Notes under the pieces: generated by a model | What the model was told of the DNA's origin: nothing | The model's database searches: none | Seen by the model: the letters and a program-made list of their open reading frames with translations, nothing else | Shown: positions 11,501-23,400 of the stretch, in pieces | Layout of the letters: each line of letters opens with the position of its first letter | How positions within the stretch are numbered: the stretch's first letter is position 1 | DNA from: Pratylenchus scribneri | Lineage: Eukaryota; Nematoda; Chromadorea; Rhabditida; Pratylenchidae | Assembly (NCBI GenBank): GCA_030063045.1 | Contig: JAQSEB010000011.1 | Span: 1,302,001-1,366,000 of the forward strand | Length of the DNA: 64,000 bases | Direction: 5' to 3' | Translations under genes and position numbers: made by a program

Positions 11501-14500
11501 CAATCGCAAATCAGAATTACAAATTACAATTACAAATCAGAATTACAAATCAGAATTACAATTACAATCGCAAATCAGAAATTACAATTACAAATCAGAA
11601 TTACAAACGCAAATCAGAATTACAAATTACAATTACAAATCAGAATTCAGAATTACAATCGCAAATCATAAATTACAATTACAAATCAGAATTACAAACG
11701 CAAATCAGAAATTACAATTACAATCGCAAATCATAAATTACAATTACAAATCAGAATTACAATCGCAAATCAGAAATTACAATTACAAACGCAAATCAGA
11801 AATTACAATTACAATCGCAAATCATAAATTACAATTACAAATCAGAATTACAATCGCAAATCAGAATTACAATTACAATCGCAAATAGAATTACAATTAC
11901 AATCGCAAATCAGAATTACAATTACAATCGCAAATCAGAATTACAATCGCAGATCAGAATTACAATTACAATCACAAATCAGAATTACAATCGCAAATCA
12001 GAAATTACAATTACAAATCAGAATTCAGAATTACAATCGCAAATCAGAATTACAATTACAATCGAAAATCAGAATTACAATTACAATCGCAAATCAGAAT
12101 TACAATTACAATCGCAAATCAGAATTACAATTACAATCACAAATCAGAATTACAATTACAATCGAAAATCAGAATTACAATTACAAATCAGAATTACAAT
12201 TACAATCGCAAATCAGAAATTAGAATTACAAATCAGAATTACAATTACAATCGCAAATCAGAATTACAAATTACAATTACAAATCAGAATTACAATTACA
12301 ATCGCAAATCAGAAATTACAATTACAAATCAGAATTACAATTACAATCGCAAATCAGAAATTACAATTACAAATCAGAATTACAAACGCAAATCAGAAAT
12401 TACAATTACAATCGCAAATCAGAATTACAATTACAATCGCAAATCAGAATTACAATTACAATCGCAAATCAGAAATTACAATTACAAATCAGAATTCAGA
12501 ATTACAATCGCAAATCATAAATTACAATTACAAATCAGAATTCAGAATTACAATCGCAAATCATAAATTACAATTACAAATCAGAATTACAAACGCAAAT
12601 CAGAAATTACAATTACAATCGCAAATCAGAATTACAATTACAATCACAAATCAGAATTACAATTACAATCGAAAATCAGAATTACAATTACAAATCAGAA
12701 TTACAATTACAATCGCAAATCAGAAATTAGAATTACAAATCAGAATTACAATTACAATCGCAAATCAGAATTACAAATTACAATTACAAATCAGAATTAC
12801 AATTACAATCGCAAATCAGAAATTACAATTACAAATCAGAATTACAATTACAATCGCAAATCAGAATTACAATTACAATCGCAAATCATAAATTACAATT
12901 ACAAATCAGAATTACAAACGCAAATCAGAAATTACAATTACAATCGCAAATCAGAAATTACAATTACAAATCAGAAATTAGAATTACAAATCAGAATTAC
13001 AATTACAATCGCAAATCAGAATTACAAATTACAATTACAAATCAGAATTACAAATCAGAATTACAATTACAATCGCAAATCAGAAATTACAATTACAAAT
13101 CAGAATTACAAACGCAAATCAGAATTACAAATTACAATTACAAATCAGAATTCAGAATTACAATCGCAAATCATAAATTACAATTACAAATCAGAATTAC
13201 AAACGCAAATCAGAAATTACAATTACAATCGCAAATCATAAATTACAATTACAAATCAGAATTACAATCGCAAATCAGAAATTACAATTACAAACGCAAA
13301 TCAGAAATTACAATTACAATCGCAAATCATAAATTACAATTACAAATCAGAATTACAATCGCAAATCAGAATTACAATTACAATCGCAAATCAGAAATTA
13401 CAATTACAAATCAGAATTCAGAATTACAATCGCAAATCATAAATTACAATTACAAATCAGAATTCAGAATTACAATCGCAAATCATAAATTACAATTACA
13501 AATCAGAATTACAAACGCAAATCAGAAATTACAATTACAATCGCAAATCAGAAATTACAATTACAAATCAGAATTACAATTACAATCGCAAATCAGAATT
13601 ACAATTACAATCGCAAATCAGGAATTACAATTACAAATCAGAATTACAATTACAATCGCAAATCAGAAATTACAATTACAAATCAGAATTACAATTACAA
13701 TCGCAAATCAGAAATTACAATTACAAATCAGAATTACAATTACAATCGCAAATCAGAAATTATACAATCTCAAATCAGAATTATAAATCAGAAACTTTTT
13801 TTGAACAATAAAATATGGGAATCATTTAATTTGGCAACAAAAACACTGAATTTGGCAACAACTTTTCGTGTCGAAAAATATTATATTTTTGAGGCCATAT
13901 AACTTGGCCAAATCAGACTTCTTTAAGATTCCCTAACCCCTAGCCCTTAGCCCCTAATCCCATGCCTGCTCTGAACCTAACCCTAGCCCTAAACCCCTAG
14001 TTAGGGCCAAGTTATATGGCCTCAAAAATATAATATTTTTCGACACGAAAAGTTGTTGCCAAATTCAGTGTTTTTGTTGCCAAATTCAGTTTATCTCATA
14101 AAATATTATTATTTCCAGGTTTAAACTCACAGCAAAGAAGACCATCCAAAATTGCGGGCAGTACCGCCTTCTGGCTTTCCAAAACGAAAAGTGGAAATGA
14201 TGCAGTGTTGGTTGGCCAATTGAAATCCAATGGAGTATATTCGAGACGAAGGCCAAGCAGTGAGGCACGATTCATTGAGCATAGGTCCAGAATTTCATTG
14301 CGCAATGGGCAACAGCATTTGGCAAATGGGAATGGCCAAAACAGGTGCTGAAAAATTTTGGAGAATTAAAATTTAAATAGAATAAAGCTGTGAAAATTTT
14401 TAAAAGATGATCAAATAATATATTAATTTCTTTAATTTTTAAAGGCAAAATCACTATCCCGATGGCCGGAAACTCTCAAATTCCCAACGAAAAAATTCCC

Positions 14501-15442
14501 CAAAAAATGAAAATGCTCAAGGCCATTATGGACTCATGGATTTTCAAAAGCGTTTGGAACGTTTGAAAAACCGCAAATTTGAGGGACAAAATGAAATGGA
14601 AAGGGCGGAAATGGGAGGTGGAGGAAATGGCCCAGCAAAGGGGGAAGATGGAAACGCGGAATTAGGGCCAAAAATGACCGAAATGGAGAGGCCAATGATG
14701 CCAATAACAATAGGAAAAAGTCAAATGATGAATAGTGGAATTGTTGGAGGAGGAGGTAATATGAAAGCAAAAGAGCCAGTGGAGCCCCTCATTGTCAACC
14801 ATTTGTCGGCAATTGGGGAATTGAGCGGCGATGAGCATCTATTCGATTTGAATGATGGGTGCGTCCCAAATTACCGTATTCTTCTCCAATAGAATAAACT
14901 CTAAGAAAGCTCATGTTTGAGGTTTTTTAAAGTGAAAAGGGGTAAAAGTTATTTTTCCGGAGAATCTCTGAAAATTAAAAACCCATGGGCTTATATTAAA
15001 GAAAAGACGGTATTCCTAGGTATGGAAAAGGTTGTCTTTGATTTTGTTCCAAAATAATTCAAAGGAGAATTGTATTTTTCTTAATCATTAGGGAAGTGTG
15101 GCGGGAATGGGATGAGCTGAGCGCCGAATGCTGCTCTGTCCAAAATGGGCCTAATCAAATGGCCGCTTGGCATGATGGTGAAGTGAGTGAAGCCAGTTTT
15201 GTGCTAGTCAAAAAGCGACTTAAGGTAAAAATGCCGAAAAATATATAAACTTTTTTTTTGCTCCAAAATTTCAGGTAGCCTGGGAACATCGACAATTGCA
15301 GCAAATGCGTAAATTGAGTTTGATGCGGCGTGAAAGTGCCGGATTGGCAAAGGAAACCAACATGACCCATTCAATGGTAAACATTTTGGAGGCAACAAAA
15401 AGGAATAATTGGATACCCGAAATTTCGCAAGTTGATGAATGA
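8589..15442 (+). CDS. Predicted N-myristoylated, disordered protein with a satellite-filled first intron
   Basis: Five exons join in phase: 8589-8712, 14119-14344, 14445-14858, 15092-15224 and 15275-15442, giving 354 residues. The N-terminus MGCAFSSST fits the N-myristoylation consensus (Gly2, Ser/Ala at 5-6) with an adjacent palmitoylatable Cys, so the product is likely membrane-attached. The rest is basic, Ser/Asn/Gln-rich and probably disordered, with a KRLERLKNRKFE helix near the middle and a WREWDEL segment near the C-terminal third. Intron 1 is 5.4 kb and holds the 25-bp satellite array and a MITE; all other introns are under 240 bases. All splice sites are GT-AG. I do not recognise an orthologue, so function is unknown. 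Confidence 0.65.
8769..13792 (+). repeat. Giant 25-bp satellite array inside intron 1
   Basis: About 5 kb is built from a 25-bp unit starting AATTACAATTACAATCGC and ending AAATCAG, with variants (CGAAAATCAG, CACAAATCAG, AGAAATTAC, CATAAATTAC, AGAATTCAG). The first 1.6 kb is open in one frame for 583 codons only because the unit has no stop in that frame. There is higher-order structure: about 10,377-11,881 is repeated at about 11,882-13,386 with an offset of 1,505 bases; for example the unique variant CGCAGATC occurs at 10443 and 11948. The array ends 24 bases before the MITE. Confidence 0.95.
13817..14097. mobile_element. MULE-like MITE, copy 1
   Basis: This is a 281-bp palindromic element. 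Arms of about 85 bases containing AATTTGGCAACA and TTTTCGTGTCGAAAAATATT flank a core with CCCTAACC/CCCTAGCCC phrases. It is bordered by an exact 9-bp repeat ATAAAATAT at 13808-13816 and 14098-14106. Long terminal inverted repeats plus a 9-10-bp target duplication point to the Mutator superfamily. It carries no transposase. A second copy of the same length lies at 57188-57468. Confidence 0.85.
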
Positions 15443-15915
15443 TTTTTGAAGGAAAAAATTGGTCATCCCACCCATTTACATTTGTTTTTGTTGATCATAT
15501 TTTTGGATAAAAAATATTTGGCTACTTTTTTTCTACAAATTCCAAGTCCCTTTTATTTCTAAATTTGAACGCGTCATTTTGCTTTCTTTTATTGGAATTC
15601 TTAAAATTTGCCCATCCTTCGAGTTTCCTTATCTTTCTTATTCATTATTTTCTTCTTAAAATCCTAACCGATGCGCAGCTTTGGGATTCGCCCCCTTTCC
15701 TATTTTTTGTATGAAATTGCAGCCTTCCGGCAATGCATTCGCACGAAAATGTAAAACTAATTGGCCTTGGGGCCAATTAAAAAGTGATGAGTTGGCTGGC
15801 AAAATTCTGAAGAACCCCTCCATTTCATTTCATCCAAAGGCAAAAACCTCCCATAAAACATATATATAAATTCCCCCATATTCTATCCCTATTATTCAAA
15901 AAACACTGATTTGCA
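15443..15915. other. Intergenic; presumed promoter region
   Basis: Short AT-rich gap between two plus-strand genes. A 62-codon ORF at 15681 has no support. A TATATATAA stretch lies at about 15860, some 55 bases before the next ATG, and could be a TATA-like element. Confidence 0.3.
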
Positions 15916-17013
15916 ATGGTTTTGAACATTTTACGTTTGGTTCTCCTACTTTGTGCGCAACTTTGGCTTGCAAAAATTGGAAAAGGAGCTGCTGATGTGG
16001 GCGATGTGGGATTTTGCAAAGAGTAAGTGGGCAAAAATTCTTTTTCAATTCAATTTTCAAAAAAAATATTTCCAAAAATATAAATAAGGGTTAAAGGTTC
16101 GAATCTGGCCAGATAAATGAACATGAATTTTAAAGAAAAAAAATAAAAAATTTCCCATGGATTTCTCAATTTTTGGGTAATAAGTAACTCGAAAATTCTA
16201 TTAGATTTGCCCACCTTTCAATGTGCCAATTGCGTCAGCAACTTGGCCAACTTGAGCAGCTCCTCGACTCGGCCATTGGTGAAATCGATTTTTTGGCCGA
16301 TGGTGGGCAATCTGCTGATGCCGAATCCTCCCAATCTTCGTCAGGAGCCATTAAAGAAGTGGAAACTGGAGATGGTAGGGAATTTTTTGCATTTAATTTA
16401 ATTGTAAAATGGAATTTTTAATCAATGTTTAATATTTTTTTTATAATTTGTGCGTTAAAATACCAATCGTTTAATATTTTTCTAAAGATCTCAAAATTAA
16501 TAATCCTGGGAATTAAAAAATTAATAGGTTAAAGAAGTCAAGGTTTCAAACCCGATCCTTGGGTCATAATTTTTTTCCTTTTTACAACGAATTAAAATAT
16601 TCCATAAAACTTTTCATTTTCTCCCAAAATTATTTAACTTATCTGATTTATTCAATGAAGATGCATTGCCATCGTCAATGCAAAAACGTGCCACTACCCG
16701 TTCCCTTGCCGGTGCCCCTCTCCTCGTGCGTCTGGCCAGCCGAGGAGGCTCTGGTGCCCAACAATCGGCAAAAAATGCGGCCACCAAAATCCTCCGAGCC
16801 GGAAATGCTGGAATTCTAATTGGCGGTGGCCAACTTCGTCAATCGTCTTCTGGCCAACGAGCATCAACCTATCGGCTGATCCGATTACCAGCCGGTGCCA
16901 GATCCCCACTGATGAATGCTGCTGGTGTGGCAGCCGGAACCGGAATTGGTGGAGGAGCATCGCAGGGCCAAATGAAGGCGGCTAACCAATTGTTGCGCCA
17001 ATTGTGGGCTTAA
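15916..17013 (+). CDS. Small secreted precursor, possibly neuropeptide-like
   Basis: Three exons join in phase (15916-16022, 16205-16374, 16661-17013), encoding 209 residues. Residues 1-20 form a clear signal peptide (MVLNILRLVLLLCAQLWLA). A helical QLRQQLGQLEQLLDSAIGE segment follows, then an acidic Ser-rich spacer, then SMQKR, a dibasic site after which the sequence becomes basic (GAPLLVRLASRGG..). The tail is Gly/Ala/Gln-rich and ends LLRQLWA. There are only two cysteines after the signal peptide region (FCKE and MCQL). A secreted, proprotein-convertase-processed precursor is plausible, but I recognise no known nematode neuropeptide family in it. Confidence 0.6.
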
Positions 17014-17407
17014 AAATTGATATTTTCTGCTGGGCATTTTACTTTTTGATGAATGACTCACCCACCTTTTTTTGATGGATTTGATCGGAATGATGGCACC
17101 AATTTTGTCCCCTTCCCTTCCTTCTTCTGTGTATTGTGGATCACGTTCATAAATGATAAAATAGTTTGAAATTTCAATTCATATTTATATTATTAACATA
17201 TAACTTCATAGTTTTTGAGAATGACCATAATAGAGGTAATGCATTTTATTCAATTAAATTTAATATATAATTTTAAAAAATAATGGTGTGAAAGACTAGT
17301 TTGAAAAATGGGTTAAATAAAAGGGGATTCCTGAGTTTATAAAAATAAAAATTGTTAAAATGATTTATCCATTAATTATTCATATTCATCCTTCTGAAAA
17401 ATCCTCT

Positions 17408-20400
17408 TCAAACATTTGTATTCAATCCAACAAAAGGCATTGGTTCGCCGCCTCCTCCGGCTGGCACTTGGCGCTGACGAAGTTCGCCGCCACCGATTGC
17501 TGGAGGTTCGGGTGATAATGGAATTGGGGCGGCACCGCCAACAGTCAATTCCCCGCTAGTCGGTTCTTCTATTGGCAACTGCGTGAGGAAAATTTATTTT
17601 TTAATATATTTTAAAGTTTATTTTTATATATATTTTAATAATGTATCTAAATCATGCGAAAATAATTCATATGGAATTTTACTTAAATCGATGGAAAATC
17701 AAATTCAGAATTTTAATAATTTAAAAGTAGACAATATTTATTGTTTTTTTTGGATTTGCCAGCTAATTAATTGTTAAATAAAAATAAAAATGATTCACCT
17801 CTTTTCGTTGGAATGGCGGTGAAATGGTTGCAATCGGCCTTTGAGCGTACAATGTGGCCATTGAATCGGAGATGGCATTCAGTCGTCGTTGTTTGACACA
17901 CCAGCAAGTGGTGAAGATGAGAATCAAAGCGACAATACCTATTTTAATAAAATTTAAAAATGGCTCATAATAAGTTTTTAAATTACAAACTTATTTGGTG
18001 AAAAAGATTGCCTTTTCCTGAGAATATGATTTTTCCTATCTCTTTTTTAGAAGTAAATTCTGAATTGTAATTGTAATTCTGATTTGCGATTGTAATTGTA
18101 ATTCTGATTTGTAATTGTAATTTCTGATTTGCGATTGTAATTGTAATTCTGATTTGCGATTGTAATTGTAATTCTGATTTGCGATTGTAATTGTAATTTC
18201 TGATTTGCGTTTGTAATTCTGATTTGTAATTGTAATTTATGATTTGCGATTGTAATTCTGAATTCTGATTTGTAATTGTAATTGTAATTCTGATTTGCGA
18301 TTGTAATTGTAATTCTGATTTGCGATTGTAATTGTAATTCTGATTTGCGATTGTAATTGTAATTCTGATTTGTAATTGTAATTGTAATTCTGATTTGTAA
18401 TTGTAATTGTAATTCTGATTTGCGATTGTAATTGTAATTCTGATTTGCGATTGTAATTGTAATTCTGATTTGTAATTGTAATTGTAATTCTGATTTGCGA
18501 TTGTAATTGTAATTCTGATTTGTAATTGTAATTGTGATTCTGATTTGCGATTGTAATTGTAATTCTGATTTGCGATTGTAATTGTAATTCTGATTTGTAA
18601 TTGTAATTGTAATTCTGATTTGCGATTGTAATTGTAATTCTGATTTGCGATTGTAATTGTAATTCTGATTTGTAATTGTAATTGTAATTCTGATTTGCGA
18701 TTGTAATTGTAATTCTGATTTGCGATTGTAATTGTAATTCTGATTTGCGATTGTAATTGTAATTCTGATTTGCGATTGTAATTGTAATTCTGATTTGCGA
18801 TTGTAATTGTAATTCTGATTTGCGATTGTAATTGTAATTCTGATTTGCGATTGTAATTGTCTGATTTGCGATTGTAATTGTAATTCTGATTTGCGATTGT
18901 AATTGTAATTCTGATTTGCGATTGTAATTGTAATTCTGATTTGCGATTGTAATTGTAACTCTGATTTGCGATTGTAATTGTAATTCTGATTTGCGATTGT
19001 AATTGTAATTCTGATTTGCGATTGTAATTCTGATTTGTAATTGTAATTCTGATTTGCGATTGTAATTGTAATTCTGATTTGTAATTGTAATTCTGATTTT
19101 TAATCTATAATTCTGATTTTTAATTTTAATTTTGTAATTTTAATTCTAGAATTGCAATTTTTTATTCCATAAAATATAATATTTTAGTAAAAATTTTATT
19201 CATTTACTCCAATTTCCCCCATCAATTTAATTATTTTTTTATTTACCGGCTATTGTTCCCATTATGGCAACCAAATATTTGAGGAAATTGTCCATTTCGC
19301 GGGAACGGCACCATGGCTGACTGCCTTTGTTCCATTCGAAACGATAACTTTGTGGATTGTTGTAGTCCACCAAAATGCTGCCTGAAAAAGGAATTACGGT
19401 ATGGCATTAATTGTTACTAGGAATAAAAATGTGCCTTACACTTATATTCAGCATCACCCTTGATCCAATGGGTCTAAAATTAATAATTAAAGGAAATGTA
19501 TTGTATAAATATTAAGAAATCACCTGGAAGCAATCAAAACGGACGACATCGCCTTCAAGATAGCCGGGAGCAAATGCTGGAATCTTGTACAAATATTCTG
19601 GATATTCAATGTTGATTGGGCCGCAGCTATTGTCTAAATTTGGAATCAATTTAAAAAATGACCATTATTTATTCAAATAGAAATAGATTAAATCACTAAA
19701 ATTAATATATTAATTATTTTTCGTCACTTTAAAGAATTTATTGCTTTAAATGATCTAATTAATTTGTAATTTATCTAAACCCACATTGTCTGATCGTTTC
19801 CCAACGGTCCAATTCAAATCGATTCCTTTGAAAATACATTCGATTAAAAAATTATGAATTCTTTCCTAACCAATTATTTTGCACCTCATGCCCCAATATT
19901 TTTGAATTGAACATTGCATAATCATGAGTGCATGCCACACTGTCCCCACATTCGGCAATTAATTCGCCCGGATTGTCAGGGCAATGCTCGCGTCCATAGC
20001 GTTCGGTGATTGCCGCCTGCAAGGGTTGAAGACCAACCATCGGATTTTGTTGTATGTCGCGACAGCGTTGGACCAATTGGACCTGGAAATAATGGATATG
20101 ATTTTATATAAGAAATAATTTTAAATATAAATATAATTATCTATTTTTAAATTATTTAAATTGGATATTACCAAATCCATTCCGGTGACTGGTCTGAATC
20201 GATAAACGCCTGTCTCATATTTGGGTGCCGCTGTGTAGATTGGCGTGTTGACCATCGCCACTTCCGGGAACACTTCGTATTTTTTGTCCCCATCTCTGCT
20301 GGTCAAAAACCTGCAAAAGCGAATTTGCATGAATATTTGGTTTTTATTTGATATTTTACTTATTAAGTATTTAATATAAATATAATAATGTACATATTAT

Positions 20401-23400
20401 CCGTTGGCATCATCTGATTCAGCATTCCCATCGTGTTTTGGGTGCCTGGACCTCCACTTCCGACTACTCGATATGCGTTAATCACTTGTTGGCGAATGGC
20501 CTCCGGGTTTACATCATTGAATGTGAGTCCTTGAAACAATGAACCGGTAGTCTGATCGGGAAATGGGCGAATCAAGCCGGACACTCGAGGCAAATTGTAA
20601 CGTAGCCGAATGTCTTGATCCCTTGTATTGTCTCCGTCTGGACGCTGTTAACAACAAGAATTAATTAATTTTACATTAATTGACTTAAATTTTGTTGGAT
20701 TTTTTGAGTATAATCTATACAATATGTTACTTACAACGCCATATCTGGGTGGCACACTCAAAGCAACATCCAAAATGCCCATCGACTCTTGGAACATGGA
20801 AAGCCTATCAATGTCCAGTGAATAACTTTCCCTGATGCGAATGCCAATTTCGGCCTCCTCCAACACAACATAAATTTCGGGTTGACCACGTTCCACATTG
20901 TTCACATAGATGAGCACACCTTTAATTTATTTTGCTTTTATTAAAATTAAAATATTTGAATAGATTGTCGATGATTCGAAAATCAAAATATCTTTGAAGA
21001 ATTTTTTATTTTTGCCTATTTAATTGTAAAATAATTGTAAAAATATGGAAAAATTTGTATAAAATAAATGGAAAAATATAAACAACCTGGGCTTATTAAA
21101 TCTTTTTGATACCTCGGAATCGTTGCAGACGCATTGTGTCAAAATAGCGAAGCAAATTGCCCACAACAATGTTCGTTCTGTAGCGGAATCGACGGGTATC
21201 GCCTCGGGCTGTCACATGCACCTTAAAAATACATGGAAATTAGATGGTAAATGAAAATGAAACAAATAAAAATGAATACCCGATCGGTGCCGGTGGCCTC
21301 AATTGCAATTCCGGTGACTACAGTGGCATTGGTTGGCTGTACCAAATCCGCCTGTAGAAAATTAAAAACCGATTTAAGAAATAAATCCGGATTTAGCAAT
21401 AAATCCGGAGATGAGAATAATTCACCTGGGACATGTAACGACCGAGCAAACCTTTAAAATGATTTTTTAAGAGCAAATAAATTATTAATAGATGAGAAAA
21501 TATAATTAATTATAAAGGATTTTGTCCTATCAAATTTATGATTCTTGCCAATTTTTAAAGTGTAAACTCACTGAAGTCGACTCGTCTATTCGGGTATCGT
21601 TCGAGACGGACTTGAATGCGCACTTCCGGATTGTGCAATGTTTTTGGAATATAAAGGAGTGTATAAACGCCGGGCTCAGCAAATATGAATTTTTGGTTAT
21701 CAATTGTGTGGAAAGTGCCGGCGCCCAGAGCAAAACCTTTAAAATGGAAATGGTTTTAAAAGATGTAAAGTACAAATCCAAGTGGAGAAAATTAGTTGTT
21801 AAAATATTCTTCTAGCCTAAAATTGCCCTCAAAACCAACCAACTGCCGGCGGCTGATATTGTTGGCATCCACTGCTGGGTCGACGCCAATAGAACAGTTG
21901 GCAACGGAATTTGGCAAATTTGCAACACAAATGATATGGGGCATAATCGTGATGGAATGCGGAGAGACCGGGGACCTAAAATTTAAATTTAATATTAATT
22001 ATCTAAATTTTCATATTATGAATTTCACCTCAAATTGGCCCAAATATGGTTGTGAACCGAATTCATAGGCACGAAGTGGGAATCCCGGATTGTAATGCAT
22101 ATTTTCGATGACTTTAATCACTGGTTGATAGGTGGTTTGTTGCAAAAAGCCTTCTTGATCATAACAGCAAACTTGTCCATAATGTGTTGGGAAACGACTG
22201 AAATTTTTGGTGAATTATGAAATGGAGGCAAATATTAATTTTGATATATATTATTTGAATTGAAAAAAACCGTAATTTTTTACCAATAATAATTTACTTT
22301 TGGTATCATTTCTAGGTAAAAAAAAGACATTGGAAAAATTGAAATTACTGCATAAAATTAATGTATACCTTTATAAAAAGTAGCAATAGAATGGCATTTT
22401 TTGCAATGTTTTAGTCAAAAATAAAGAGTATTGAACGTCTAGTCCGATTATTTTTGGTTCATTAATCAAAAATAAGTGGAATTGGTTAAAAGTTCTGCAA
22501 AATCATTACGGAAAAGAGTCGTGGTGAGATCTATCAATTGGGGGTATAAGCTTTATGGGCCTAGGATTTCTGAATCGTTACAATTCTTTCGACAAATTAA
22601 ATATTTCCCATAAAAATTCCCACATTCATAAAGACTCACTTCAATCCGCCCTCCTCAAATTGCCGTAAGCCCTCGCGTGTTGTGAATTGTGCCCCAGTTC
22701 CAGTCCACCCCGAATAGAATGGATTTTGATAATTCAAATCGGCTTTTCCCGTATATGAGCCATACACATTTTGGGCACTCATATAGCAATTCTTGGCGCC
22801 AATCATCTCACTGCATGTGATGTCCCGAAATTCTTGTGAGCAACGAGGATGCGGCATAAATCGGCCCAAGTCCAATTTGGCTTGCTTTTCAGTGCAGGGA
22901 CAGGACCTTAATAAAGTGGGTGGTTTCAATATTGAATCTCTGATTATAAGTTTTATCTTTTATCTCATTTCTCATTTTATTTTTATATTTGTCATCATTA
23001 TGGCCTGGTTTTTCATATCGCAAAAACCGTAAAATATATGAATTGTTTTTTCATGAAATTGGCCAAGTTTCAATAATGTCAAAATAGGTAATTTTTATTT
23101 TTTTATTGCATTTTCTAATGAAATTTTTCCTCAAAAGATAGGTCAAAACCTTAATATCTGCGCCTAAAACTTATAAATGTATGAAAATTTTTCTTTTTTT
23201 TAATACTATGCAGTTGCAAATTTCAATGTCCACATTTTTTAAAAATTTTCTTAATATTTGGAAACCATTTTTTATATAAATAAATGAATTCACATACGCA
23301 TTTGTTTCCACATCGCGAATGAAATTCCATTGGGCGCCATCTTCATCGTACCAATCATGGCACATTTCCCTGGCTTTCTGCTCAACAAACAATTGTCGGG

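Noticed and set aside
8769..13792. Array considered as a CRISPR-like structure
   Set aside because: There are no unique spacers; the unit is continuous and degenerate, and the genome is eukaryotic.
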